Shown: in pieces, positions 36,428-45,700 of the stretch
Position numbering within the stretch: the stretch's first letter is position 1
How the letters are laid out: every line of letters starts with the position of its first letter
NCBI GenBank assembly: GCA_031261175.1
Contig: JAISJW010000001.1
Location: 27,470 to 91,469, forward strand
Direction of reading: 5' to 3'
Origin: Lactobacillales bacterium
GTDB taxonomy: Bacteria > Bacillota > Bacilli > Lactobacillales > Streptococcaceae
DNA length: 64,000 bases
Notes under the pieces: model-generated
The model's database searches: none
The model's input: only the letters and a program-made list of their open reading frames with translations
What the model was told of the DNA's origin: nothing
Program-made: the position numbers and the translations under genes

Positions 36428-36838
36428 TTAGATGATTTTTATGTTGCCGTTCCGTAATTTGTTTACAAGCAAATCAATTTTTAATTCTATGATTTTTGCT
36501 GTCAACTTAAAAATCTCATCACTCTTATTAGTCGGGTCATCAATCCCGAAATCTTCTCGATATTTCGCTGTGACGTAAGGGCAATTAACATTACACCCCA
36601 TTGTTATAACAATATCCAATTCTGGTAAAACAGAAACCAATTTGGACTCGAAGTTATCAACGATTTTATATTCCTCTTCAAGCAGTTTTATAGCCTGCGA
36701 ATTTACCATATCATTCTTTTCGGTTCCTCCGCTATAAACCTCAAATATATCGGAATACTTTAATCTTGCAATTCCTTCTGCCATTATTGAACGGCACGAA
36801 TTATGAACGCAAATAAATCCGATTTTTAATTTTCTCAT
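36428..36838 (-). CDS. Low-molecular-weight phosphatase-fold protein, ArsC-like
   Basis: 136 residues. The CX5R phosphate loop is CVHNSCRS (residues 10-17), followed by MAEG. VITMGCNVNCPY and EDFGIDDPTNKSDE are segments typical of thioredoxin-coupled arsenate reductases, so arsenate reduction is plausible. No arsR, arsB or arsD genes are nearby. The C-terminus is rich in Lys, Ile and Asn, and the gene is clearly more AT-rich than the adjacent decarboxylase. It lies between two copies of the decarboxylase 3' end, so it was probably acquired. It starts after GAGGTG. Confidence 0.75.
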   Translation of the reverse strand: MRKLKIGFICVHNSCRSIMAEGIARLKYSDIFEVYSGGTEKNDMVNSQAIKLLEEEYKIVDNFESKLVSVLPELDIVITMGCNVNCPYVTAKYREDFGIDDPTNKSDEIFKLTAKIIELKIDLLVNKLRNGNIKII

Positions 36839-36955
36839 GGCACACCTCGCTAATAGTAGTAGTCTAATCTATTATATCAAAAATAGCGAGTATGTCAAAA
36901 TCAGGATTAAGTGATTTTGATGTAGTTGTCCATTTCTTCCTCGCCGGTATTTTTG

Positions 36956-37082
36956 TCGCTGACGACCGCGCCCACTTCGTCGTCGTCAAAACCGACAAAT
37001 TCTACTACCCAAACACTCTGAAACGTTTCATCGGTAAATAGTATAAACGAAAAGCCAAGTCATCTGCGACTTGGCTTTTTTA
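36956..37082 (+). pseudogene. Relic copy of the decarboxylase 3' end and its terminator
   Basis: From about 36960 the sequence matches 36297-36417 with about a dozen differences in 120 bases. It encodes RAHFVVVKTDKFYYPNTLKR then FIGK and stop, against KFDYPNTLKRFTGK in the intact gene, and keeps the hairpin terminator. The match starts abruptly. The sequence to its left is unrelated to the decarboxylase. Confidence 0.85.
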
Positions 37083-37083
37083 T

Positions 37084-37139
37084 TACGTAAATTTCTGCAA
37101 TTCTCGTATGAAATCGCCCTTTTCCTACCAGATTTACGC
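37084..37139. repeat. Copy of a 53-56 bp intergenic repeat (R1)
   Basis: Terminal inverted repeats (ACGTAAAT / ATTTACGC) bound the core GTATGAAATCGCCCTTTT. Related copies lie at 48899-48953, 55839-55891 and, inverted, 55911-55963. From here to 37262 no gene is seen. Confidence 0.6.
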
Positions 37140-37262
37140 AAAGCGGAAACACATCGCCTTCCTCTCCCGAAGAGGTGTGAACATTTATACCGGTGGTATT
37201 ATTATGACCCTCGTCTTTTTGATTGCACTTATATGATTATTAAAGCTAATCGCGAGCTCTAT

Positions 37263-37300
37263 AAAAAACAGCTAACCCCTTGTGGAATTAGCTGTTTTTT
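37263..37300. terminator. Terminator after the DUF4143-type ATPase gene
   Basis: AACAGCTAA...TTAGCTGTT with A-run and T-run on opposite sides. On the minus strand it follows the ATPase stop codon directly. Confidence 0.8.
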
Positions 37301-38502
37301 TAGTAAGTAGGCAATCCATTTTCTAGGAAGTCGACAATATGGACGATTGGGATGCCATCTGTCATGCCGATATCTTCGAGTTTACCGGTGATGACTATCT
37401 TTTGGAATGAGTCCTTGATGGCGATTAAGTTATCCGTTTCGTGCGTGTTCTTGGGCAATTCCAGCGCTACTTGGACATACTTGGTCACGCCGTCTTTGAC
37501 CACAACGAAGTCCACTTCCTTGTTATCAAGCTTGCCGACGAATATTTCATAGCCCAGTCGTCTCAGTTGGAGGTAGACTAGATTTTCGATTTGACCACCC
37601 AGATTCCCAGCAAAACGTCCAAGCACTTTATTGCGCAAACCAACATCGGTGACGAAGTATTTTGCGCCACTGCGCAAGCGTTCTTTGCCACGAATATCGT
37701 AGCGACTCACCTTGTAGAACAAGAACGCCTCTTCAAGTAGTTCTAAGTAGCGTGAAACACTTTTAGTTGTCGTCTTCATATTGGCAGATGTTAGCGTGTC
37801 GGCGATGGTTTTCACCGATATCAACTGTCCGATATTATCTAACAAAAATTTAATAACACGTTTTAGGACATCGATCTCTCTGATTTTGCCGCGTTCAGCT
37901 ATATCATTCAACACAATTGTATCAAAAACGCTATGCAAGGCATTCGTTTTCAGTGCCGCTGTTTTTTGCAGGACAACGGCGGGAAACCCGCCGAATTCAG
38001 CGTATTCATCATAAAGTTGATTGGTTGTCACTTCATCTGCCGTTTTGTTAAATGTGGTAAACTCAGTGAATGATAGCGGCAACATCTCAATCGTAATTGT
38101 TCTACCTGATAATAATGTTGCTAACTCTCCTGATAACATCTTACTGTTAGAGCCTGTAACATAGATATCGCTAGAAAATGATACTCGCAGGCTATTAACA
38201 ACGCGTTCCCAATCTTCAACGAGCTGAATCTCATCGAACAGGAAATACGTTGTTTTGCCGTCTATAACTGTTTCCTTCAAATAGGCAAACAACGCTTTAG
38301 CCGTTAGCAGGTGGTCATAATTCATATCCTCAAAATTTATATAAATTATATTTTCTTCTGCCACTCCGTTTTCTAGCAGGTGGTCTAAGAACATTTTTAA
38401 TAGGAACGACTTGCCTGCTCGGCGAACACCGGTGATTACTTTGATAAACTCCGAATCCTTTGCTTCAACAATCCAATCTAAATATATTGGTCTAACTATC
38501 AT
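37300..38502 (-). CDS. AAA-family ATPase with DUF4143-type C-terminal domain
   Basis: 400 residues. The Walker A motif GVRRAGKS lies at 25-32, the Walker B-like YFLFDEIQLVEDWE at about 95, and the sensor-like VTGSNSKML near 125. The C-terminal half ends with the DUF4143-type segment ENLVYLQLRRLGYEIFVG and KEVDFVV, which resembles a nuclease-like core. Such proteins are common in accessory regions. Their role is unsettled; defence or stress functions have been suggested. The gene is single and starts after AAGGGAAG. A perfect 15-base palindrome covers its -10 region, suggesting repression. Confidence 0.85.
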   Translation of the reverse strand: MIVRPIYLDWIVEAKDSEFIKVITGVRRAGKSFLLKMFLDHLLENGVAEENIIYINFEDMNYDHLLTAKALFAYLKETVIDGKTTYFLFDEIQLVEDWERVVNSLRVSFSSDIYVTGSNSKMLSGELATLLSGRTITIEMLPLSFTEFTTFNKTADEVTTNQLYDEYAEFGGFPAVVLQKTAALKTNALHSVFDTIVLNDIAERGKIREIDVLKRVIKFLLDNIGQLISVKTIADTLTSANMKTTTKSVSRYLELLEEAFLFYKVSRYDIRGKERLRSGAKYFVTDVGLRNKVLGRFAGNLGGQIENLVYLQLRRLGYEIFVGKLDNKEVDFVVVKDGVTKYVQVALELPKNTHETDNLIAIKDSFQKIVITGKLEDIGMTDGIPIVHIVDFLENGLPTY

Positions 38503-38521
38503 ATCTACACTTCCCTTCTTC

Positions 38522-38536
38522 TGGTATATTATACCA
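38522..38536 (-). promoter_or_regulatory. Palindromic operator over the ATPase promoter
   Basis: TGGTATATTATACCA is a perfect odd palindrome. On the minus strand it contains TATAAT, the likely -10 hexamer of the ATPase gene, 20-odd bases before its start. A protein binding it would block transcription. Confidence 0.5.
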
Positions 38537-39006
38537 CGAAGAGAAGTATACTTCCACTATTTTATATAATTCCTCGATTGAGTAAGTATAACCTTAGATT
38601 GCCGAGAAAACGACACCCTTTCCTTGCTGCCGCACCCAATATTTTAACCGTTGCACCTGATGTCGGCACATTAGTCGCTTGCGCAAAACTAAAAAGGCCT
38701 TCGATCACTCGAAGCCTGCTAGCCCACACTGGTAGGCGGCTCGTGCGGTTGTTAATTGTATTAAGGTGTGATAGTTATGTCCCTCGGCACGGTTGGTTCA
38801 ATACCTTAGGAAGTTGGGTAAACCCTGAGCAGTTGTTTTTTTTGCGAGGACTTATGTTTAGGAGGGAGTAGCGTTTGAGTTTTGATTGCGGTTGTGAATT
38901 TGAAAATGTTAGGTAAAGTAAAGGCATCGACCTCAGTATGTCGATGCCTTGTTTGATATAATATCGTTCACCACAAGTCTGTCCGGCAAGATCAAAATTG
39001 CACTGT
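38537..39006. other. Gene-free stretch in the accessory island
   Basis: I find no credible gene. It contains an inverted repeat near 38695-38722 (AGGCCTTCGA-TCAC-TCGAAGCCT) and a strong hairpin AAGGCATCGAC...GTCGATGCCTT at 38921-38950 that could terminate rightward transcription. Possible frames lack homology cues. The base pattern is mixed, consistent with remnants of earlier insertions. Confidence 0.5.
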
Positions 39007-39156
39007 TTATTTTTTGCCGCGATTCCCCAACGTGCTCATAACGCCAATTGCTACCACGTTTGCGATTGTGCTAAGCGCTATCACGCCGCCAACTGCCAGC
39101 TCCGCAAACCATGCTACACGCTTGGCTTCAGGTGCCATCGGATTCTTTTTGCTCAT
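39007..39156 (-). CDS. Small single-span membrane peptide (49 aa)
   Basis: A frame of 49 codons with GGGTGA before its ATG. The product has a charged start (SKKNPMAPEAKR), one hydrophobic span (FAELAVGGVIALSTIANVV) and a basic end (GNRGKK). The start overlaps the stop of the 31-residue frame upstream in an ATGA arrangement, which supports translation of both. No family recognised. A bacteriocin-like or phage-derived membrane peptide is conceivable. Confidence 0.45.
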   Translation of the reverse strand: MSKKNPMAPEAKRVAWFAELAVGGVIALSTIANVVAIGVMSTLGNRGKK

Positions 39157-39248
39157 AACATCACCCTACTTTCTAGCAACTTCTCCAGACACTCAGCCCG
39201 CTCCTTAGCTGACGACTCGCGCGATTCTTCTTTATTAATTTTCAACAT
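39153..39248 (-). CDS. Small charged peptide (31 aa) upstream of the membrane peptide
   Basis: The ATG at 39246-39248 follows a strong TTGGAGGA site. The 31 residues are highly charged (KINKEESRESSAKERAECLE) and likely helical. It is translationally coupled to the 49-residue membrane peptide by ATGA overlap. It lies just after the point where the AbiEii-like frame breaks off, so the pair may belong to whatever truncated that gene. Confidence 0.4.
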   Translation of the reverse strand: MLKINKEESRESSAKERAECLEKLLESRVML

Positions 39249-39278
39249 AATAATCCTCCAATTTTCACGTCAGCAAGG

Positions 39279-39464
39279 TCAAGAGCCGACCATTGAGGCA
39301 ATTAAGAAACCACCTTTTAAGATGAAATTATTCTTGTATTTAGATAGATATATTCGCTCTAACAGACGTTCGAGCATATAATTTTGCAGTACTAGTTGAG
39401 CCGAGATTTTCTTTTCTTTGGAGATGTTTTTGATAATCGATTTTAGCTGCATTGCATTTTTCAA
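39279..39464 (-). pseudogene. Truncated AbiEii-type nucleotidyltransferase toxin
   Basis: 61 residues remain: an N-terminal helix region and FILKGGFLIASMVGS, which corresponds to the LKGGTSL-type motif that begins the nucleotidyltransferase site in AbiEii toxins. The family is normally near 280-310 residues and the intact relative at 48984-49925 has 313. The catalytic aspartates that follow this motif are missing, so the toxin is dead. It overlaps the end of the antitoxin gene by four bases. Confidence 0.75.
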
Positions 39465-40054
39465 AGTAGTACCTCCAAGTATGACCTGACTTTTTCTTCA
39501 ACTTTTAGCATCTTTGCATATTCCGATAATAACGGAATGTTTTTATTCGACTTAGTTACATATCTTTTAAACGCTTCGGCGATTACGCCAACTTCAACGT
39601 TGCTTCTAGGTCTCAAAATATCGCAGAGCGTTTTCTCGCAATTGTAGGCCATAAGCTTATTACCTGATGGCGAATCTACTTTTTCTACGCCCAAACTATA
39701 TAGTGATTCAACCGCTCGGTTTGCGATAACGCCTTCGCTCTTAACTTTTTTTAAATTATAATCATTGGGAAACGTCATTGAATATGATAGTGGCGTCCTA
39801 TCCGTAAGGTCATGCAAAAACAGTGCGGTTTCTTTCGAGAAGATACCTTTCTTAAATCTAGCTTGTAGATTGATAAATTCATCTTCCCATATTCCTGGTA
39901 AAGTATAGATGCCGCGCTCAACTCTTTCAAGGAGCCCCTTTTTCACTAAATCAATTAGATACTGGCGAGGTATTTTAGCAGCTTGCACCATCGCCGTTGT
40001 CACAATACCGTTATTCTGTTTAGCCATATCGATTACTAAATCTGCATTTGACAT
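39461..40054 (-). CDS. AbiEi-type antitoxin/transcription regulator
   Basis: 197 residues. The N-terminal winged helix (about 1-55: NNGIVTTAMVQAAKIPRQYL ... GLLERVERGIYTLPG) and the following FSKETALFLHDLTDRTPLSYSMTFP region fit the AbiEi family (type IV toxin-antitoxin). These proteins repress their own operon and counter the AbiEii toxin. Its toxin partner here is truncated, so the antitoxin may be an orphan. It starts after GAGGTGAG. It is a different subtype from the antitoxin at 49906. Confidence 0.8.
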   Translation of the reverse strand: MSNADLVIDMAKQNNGIVTTAMVQAAKIPRQYLIDLVKKGLLERVERGIYTLPGIWEDEFINLQARFKKGIFSKETALFLHDLTDRTPLSYSMTFPNDYNLKKVKSEGVIANRAVESLYSLGVEKVDSPSGNKLMAYNCEKTLCDILRPRSNVEVGVIAEAFKRYVTKSNKNIPLLSEYAKMLKVEEKVRSYLEVLL

Positions 40055-40130
40055 TTATCTCACCTCGCTTACTTTTTACTTATACGCCCTTTATTATATC
40101 ATATAAGGGTTTAAAAGTAAAGATATGCAT

Positions 40131-40685
40131 CTAACCCTCAACCTTAGTTCCGGCTTTAAAATCGAAGATTAGTTCGTCTTTGCCGATTACTTCAACGAAA
40201 TCAACAAGAGCAGCCCAAACTTCCTCATCAAACTCAGTTATAAGCTCAAGTTTTGACAGGTCATCAAGGAATAACTCGATTTTCTCTCGCCGTCCTTTTC
40301 GCAACGTTATCTCAGCATCAACTTCCGTCAGTTGTTTCTCTGCTGCTTCTAACCTTAAAATAAGATTGTTGTATTTCACTTCGTATTCACTTTGGTTAAT
40401 CGGTCGCCGAGCATTATCATTAATGCACTCATTGATGAGCGAGTCGAGAATGTCGACTTCGTTGCTCACTTCAATTACCTGCTTCCTCAATTTTTCAGTT
40501 GAGAATAACAACTCTTTAACTTCGTTGAAGTTGTCAATCATCTTTTTCTTATCACCGATTATCTGGTTAACAGCCTTGATAAATTTCTCTTTAACAAAGC
40601 CATCATCAAGGCGAGGCGTCGAACACTTTTTGCCCCGCGAATACCTTTTGTTGCATTGCCAAATGCGACGTTTGTATTTACTGTT
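40131..40685 (-). pseudogene. C-terminal remnant of a large serine recombinase
   Basis: The open frame upstream of the first ATG (40541) also encodes recombinase sequence: RRIWQCNKRYSRGKKCSTPR is the zinc-ribbon end and DDGFVKEKFIKAVNQII the following segment. The coiled-coil part and a typical C-terminus (FDEEVWAALVDFVEV ... FDFKAGTKVEG) follow. A TAG stops the frame at 40686-40688 and the catalytic N-terminal domain is absent. This marks a decayed integrative element. Confidence 0.85.
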
Positions 40686-41017
40686 CTAGTACCCGATGTT
40701 TTCGTCGAAGTTCGAAATTATTGCCGGCGCGTTTACAAATTATTTTCATAACGAAAAGCCACTATTCTCTTGGGCTATTTGTAAAATTTTTTCTTTATTT
40801 GTCTTAATCTTAATCCACCAACTTTCGTGCTAAAACCGCAACTACATCTTAGCACAAAAGTTACGCAATTCAATATTTTTATTTTTTTATAAACCTAAAT
40901 CTCAATCATAATTTCGCCTTTTATCTAAAAACAGGTTGGTTCTTCACTGTGTAGGTGAAGAACCAGCCTGTTTTGGCCTAGGCCAAATTGCGATTTTGCA
41001 TTTCCTATAAAGCTTTA
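40686..41017. other. Gene-free AT-rich stretch with hairpins
   Basis: Sequence upstream of the recombinase remnant is AT-rich with no gene. An imperfect repeat GTGCTAA...TTAGCAC lies near 40829-40860. A strong hairpin with arms 40928-40947 and 40955-40974 (AAAACAGGTTGGTTCTTCAC and complement with one offset) lies beyond the RhuM stop and may be its terminator. Confidence 0.6.
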
Positions 41018-42088
41018 TTATAAATCTAATAACGCATTTTCGTTTTCATCGAAAAAGCGATCGAAGTCACTTGCAAACAATTTGTCTTGGACAATACGGA
41101 ATTTTTCAAATTCGGTTTCAGCGTAAAGTTTAGCTTCTTCGTGCGATATTTTTCCGGCATCACATAGAATTTGGTTTCCGTTGAATTCCAAGAAACCATC
41201 GAGGCGACTTGCCCAATCTTCCATCGACATGGGGATTTTGCGCTCGGCTTGGTATTCGGCGAAATCCAAATAGAGCGATACTATTCTCTCTAGGAACCGC
41301 ATTTCTTCTTCATTTAGATAATTTTTGGCAATTGAAACATCTGCTTTAATTATTTTCCCGTCAGGTGCTGCTCCCCACGACGTTAGTCCCATATTGTTTG
41401 ATTCCGCATCGGCACGCTCGACAATCAATTCAGCCGCAGTGTGTCTATGTACGGCATAGTGAAGTTTGTTTTGCACTAATTTAAAGAACTCACGCGTTTT
41501 AGCGGCATCCCTATCATAGTCAAACGAGGTTGCATAAATATCTGTCACTTTTTGATAAAATTTGCGTTCTGAAAGTCTGATTTCTCGGATAAATTGAAGT
41601 TGGCGTTCAAAGTAATCATCCGTGAACATGTGGCCTTTCTTCTGACGCTCAACGTCCATAACCCAACCTTGAATAGTATAATCTTTTACAATTTGCCCTG
41701 CCCACTTGCGGAATCGAACGGCACGCTCATTGTTTATTTTGAAACCTACTGCAATTATTGCTTGCAGATTGTAGTGTTTCGTATTATAATTTTTGCCATC
41801 TGCGGCAGTTATCCGGAAATTCCGGACAACTGAATCTTCATTTAATTCATTGTCATTGAAGATGTTTTTTAGATGCTCGTTGACAGTTCTAATATTAACC
41901 CCATACAACTCAGCCATCATCTTTTGCGTCAACCAAACATTCTCATTCTCATAACGCATTTCAACACTTGTTTCGCTATCGCCAGTTGCTGCAATATACG
42001 TCAAATATTCTGTGACACCGCTCGTTAATTTTGCATTTTCGCGTTCGCTCGCTTTCAAATAATTCACCTTCTTGTACTTTTCTAACAC
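41018..42088 (-). CDS. RhuM-family protein
   Basis: 356 residues. The family pattern is clear: YENENVWLTQKMMAELYGV, NIRTVNEHLKNIF, VVRNFRITAADGKNYNTKHYNLQAIIAVGFKIN and RFRKWAGQIVKDYTIQGW. The C-terminal part (about 165-340) is also typical. RhuM is named from a Salmonella pathogenicity island. Its molecular activity is not established, and it is frequent on mobile elements and near restriction systems. It lies in the island beside the recombinase remnant. No partner gene is visible. Confidence 0.88.
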   Translation of the reverse strand: MLEKYKKVNYLKASERENAKLTSGVTEYLTYIAATGDSETSVEMRYENENVWLTQKMMAELYGVNIRTVNEHLKNIFNDNELNEDSVVRNFRITAADGKNYNTKHYNLQAIIAVGFKINNERAVRFRKWAGQIVKDYTIQGWVMDVERQKKGHMFTDDYFERQLQFIREIRLSERKFYQKVTDIYATSFDYDRDAAKTREFFKLVQNKLHYAVHRHTAAELIVERADAESNNMGLTSWGAAPDGKIIKADVSIAKNYLNEEEMRFLERIVSLYLDFAEYQAERKIPMSMEDWASRLDGFLEFNGNQILCDAGKISHEEAKLYAETEFEKFRIVQDKLFASDFDRFFDENENALLDL

Positions 42089-42188
42089 TAATTATATCAT
42101 ACTTCTATTGCCGCAAAATATTTCCTTTCGGATATTATCTGGGTTTAATTGCCCAAGGTTTTGCTTTCACTCATTTGCTGTTACCTCT

Positions 42189-42629
42189 TTAAAACCGTTT
42201 CGTAAAGGCCGTTTTATCACCATCTGTGAAGCCAGCGTTCTTATAAAAGCGCAACGTTGATGGGCGCTTGGATCCAGTAGTAATTGTCAATTTATAGCAA
42301 CCAGCTCGTTCAGCTTCGGCGGTCGCGTGGTTGAGCAACTCCGTTCCGATATACTGTCCTTGAAACCGAGGAAAGGTCACTACGTTTTCGATGAACGCAT
42401 AGGGTCTCATCGAATGAGTCAAATTAGGCACGATAACCAATGTTACCGAGGCTGCAAATTCGCCATCGACTTCCGCCACATAAATATTATAATTATCATC
42501 CTCAGCAAAGATCTCGATATTATCAGCCCAATCTTCGACATCTTGCGCTTGCAATTCGTAATCGCCGCAAACGCTATACAACTCAATCAACTTCACAGCG
42601 TCATCCGCCCGCGCTAATCTTATTTCCAT
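42189..42629 (-). CDS. GNAT-family N-acetyltransferase
   Basis: 146 residues. RLARADDAVKLIELYSVCG at the start, VVTFPRFQGQYIGTELLNHATAEAERAGCYKLTI (acetyl-CoA motif A) and FYKNAGF (motif B) make it a small GNAT enzyme. The substrate is unknown. It follows polC in the same direction, but the long hairpin at 42651-42723 lies between them, so it may be expressed separately. Confidence 0.85.
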   Translation of the reverse strand: MEIRLARADDAVKLIELYSVCGDYELQAQDVEDWADNIEIFAEDDNYNIYVAEVDGEFAASVTLVIVPNLTHSMRPYAFIENVVTFPRFQGQYIGTELLNHATAEAERAGCYKLTITTGSKRPSTLRFYKNAGFTDGDKTAFTKRF

Positions 42630-42650
42630 TCTTCACTCCTAAATTACGCC

Positions 42651-42723
42651 CTAGTCGCATCCAAGCCGTTTTTTAACTAATTCGAACCTCGAATCAGTTA
42701 AAAAACGGCTTGGATGCGACTAG
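42651..42723. repeat. Long hairpin just after polC (element A1)
   Basis: Arms of 35 bp (42651-42685 and 42689-42723) match with one mismatch. The right arm ends two bases from the polC stop codon. The central part (TTAACTAATTCGA ... TCGAATCAGTTAAAAAACGG) is the same as in the hairpin at 63555-63627. Confidence 0.85.
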
Positions 42724-42724
42724 C

Positions 42725-45700
42725 CTAAAAATCAAACAGACTAATTTGGTCTTTTTCGCTCATTCCTTGCAGAATTCCGTTGTCATTCATGTATTCAAGG
42801 TGGGCCTTCGTCAATTTCGTACGATTTTTCAGGTCTTCCTGCGAAATGAACTCGCCATTCGCCCGAGCTTCAACGACCGTTACCGCCACGTTGTCACCCA
42901 ACCCTGGAATCGCGATAAACGGCGCTAACAAAGCCTTTTCTTCCTCGATAATCGTGAAATTCGTCGCATCACTCTTATACAAATCGACGTTCATAAAGCC
43001 ATATCCACGCTCAATCATCTCATTCGCAAGCTCAAGCGACGTCAAAATCTGTTCTTCCTTGTTCGACGCTTCCTTGCCCTTGTCGACAATCTCCTTCATC
43101 GCCTGTTTGACCGCATCGCGGCCCTTAACCATCGCGTTCAGGTCGTAGTCACTTGCCCGAATCGAGAAGTAGGCGCTGTAGTAATACAGCGGCATGTGGA
43201 CTTTGAAGAAGGCGATCCGCAGCGCCATCAGGACGTAGGCGGCGGCGTGGGCTTTCGGGAACATGTATTTGATTTTCGCGCAACTTTCCATGTACCACTC
43301 CGGCACGTTGTTCTCACGCATCGCACCCTCATACTTCTCGCGCTCGTCGTCGCTCAGCTTCGCCCATTGGCCCTTACGCACTTTTTCCATAATCGTGAAC
43401 GCAGTCCCCTCATCGAGCCCGGCGTGAATCAGGTAGACCATAATGTCGTCCCGACACCCAATAACTTCGGCAAGTGTGCACTTCCCAGCGGAGATCAGAT
43501 CGGCGGCGTTACCCAGCCAAACGTCGGTTCCGTGGGACAGCCCCGAAATCTGAAGGAGCTCGGCAAATGTCGTCGGACCCGTTTGTTCAAGCATTCCGCG
43601 CACGAAATTCGTTCCGAATTCCGGCACGCCAAAGGTTCCGCTCTTCGAGCCGATTTGCTCTTCAGTGACACCGAGAATTTCCGGTGAAGCAAAGATTTTC
43701 ATCACATCGGGATCGTCGGCAGGGATCGTTTGCGGATCCGAATATTTCATATATTCATGATACGCTTTTACGGTATCATTTTTCAAAAGATCGCTCAGGT
43801 AGCGAATCATCGTCGGGTCATCATGCCCGAGAATATCGAGTTTCAGCACGTTATCGTGAATCGAGTGGAAGTCGAAATGGGTCGTTTTCCAAACCGATTT
43901 TTGATCATCCGCCGGGAACTGATAAGGCGTGAAATCGAAGATATCCATATAGTCGGGAATTACGATAATCCCGCCCGGGTGTTGGCCGGTCGTGCGTTTG
44001 ACACCGGTCATACCCGCAACTAAGCGGTCAACTTCGGCTCCGCGGAACACCTGGTTGTGGTCGCGTTCCCAAGCCCGGGTGTAGCCGTAGGCCGTTTTCT
44101 CCGCGACCGTTCCGATTGTTCCCGCGCGGTAGACGTACTCTTCCCCGAACAGCACCTTCGTGTAGTCGTGGGCATTCGCCTGGTATTCGCCCGAGAAGTT
44201 CAAGTCGATATCGGGTACTTTGTCGCCGTGGAAGCCGAGGAACGTCTCGAACGGGATGTCGTGCCCGTCTTTTTTCATCGTGGCCGAGCATTTCGGGCAG
44301 TCCTTGATCGGCAAGTCAAACCCCGAACCGCAAGAGCCGTCGGTGATAAATTCACTGTGTTGACATTCCGGACAATAATAGTGCGGCGGCAGCGGATTGA
44401 CTTCGGTAATCCCAGTCATCGTCGCAACGAATGATGAGCCGACCGATCCCCGCGAACCAACTAGATAGCCGTCCGCAACCGATTTATGCACCAATTTTTG
44501 AGCGATTAAATACATGACCGCAAACCCGTTTCCGATGATCGAATTCAGCTCTTTTTTTATCCGGGCTTCAACGATTTCGGGCAAGTCTTCGCCGTACATT
44601 TCGCGAGCCGTTTCATAGGTTAAGTTTGTGATGTCATCGTTGGCTGTTGGCATATATGGTGGGAATAAACCTTTTTCCCAGCTCGAAGAAAGTTTTTCTT
44701 TGATCGTGTCATCGACTCTTGACATGTCTTCTTCGACTGATCCATCGTGGATTGGCACAACTTTTTCAAAGCGTTCCGCCATTTCGCGCGTATTTTTCAC
44801 GACGATTTCATAGGCTTTTTCTTCACCTAAAAAGGCGAAATCTTCAAGCATTTCATTGGTCGTTTTAAAGTGCACTTGCGGCAATTTCTTGTTCTTCAAC
44901 ATCGACATTCCCGTGATTGAATCAACGAGAATTTGGCGATAAATGCTATCGCTTTCGTTGATATAGTGCACGTCACCAGTCGCAAGCACAGGGATATTTA
45001 ATTCTTCACCGATTTGAACGATGTTTTTGATAATGGTTTCAAGGTCATCTTCGCTATGCAGGATGTCCTGCGTTAGAAGCATCTCGTAAGCTCCTTTAGG
45101 CATTACTTCAAGGAAATCATAGAATTTCGCTTTGTTCAGTGCGACATCATAGCCCTTATCCATCGCATTTTTGAACACTTCCCCGTTTTGGCAAGCACTC
45201 CCGATAATCAAACCTTCACGGTGTTCTTGGAAGACCGAACGCGGAATTCGGGCTTCGCGGAAGAAGGTTTGCGTCGCTCCGTGACTGACTAATTTAAACA
45301 GATTTTTTAATCCGATATGGTTCGTTGCATAGATCGTCACGTGGAACGGACGAGCATTTTTATAGACGTTCGGACGGATGGCATATTTTTCGAAATCTTC
45401 GATATTTAATACAGCAGCACGTTCGACAACATCAGTCTTCACGCCGTTTTCATCAATCTCATAAACGGTCTCTTTAAGTTGATTTAGCATCTTCATAAAG
45501 ACTTCAGCCGTCGCTTGAGCATCGTAAATTGCCCGGTGAGCATTCGTCAAAGTGACTTCGTATTTTTTCGCGAGGAAGCCGAGGTTGTGACGACCATAAG
45601 CCGGGTTGACAAAGCGGCTCAATTCCAAAGTGTCGATAACGGGATTATCGATTTTAGCGATATTATTTTTCGTGAATCCGGCATTGATAAAGCCAACGTC

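Noticed and set aside
36900-36960. Minus-strand C-terminus (ending NYIKIT) left of the duplicated decarboxylase end
   Set aside because: The frame is open for only about 20 codons before it enters the decarboxylase relic, and no family could be recognised.
37071-37310. Plus-strand frame of 79 codons before the ATPase terminator
   Set aside because: It starts inside the duplicated terminator, runs through repeat R1 and ends in the next terminator. No binding site or family similarity.
38578-38871. Plus-strand frame of 97 codons in the island
   Set aside because: No binding site, Arg/Leu-rich composition and no recognisable motif. A later TTG frame after AGGAGGG at about 38860 is only 13 codons and probably chance.
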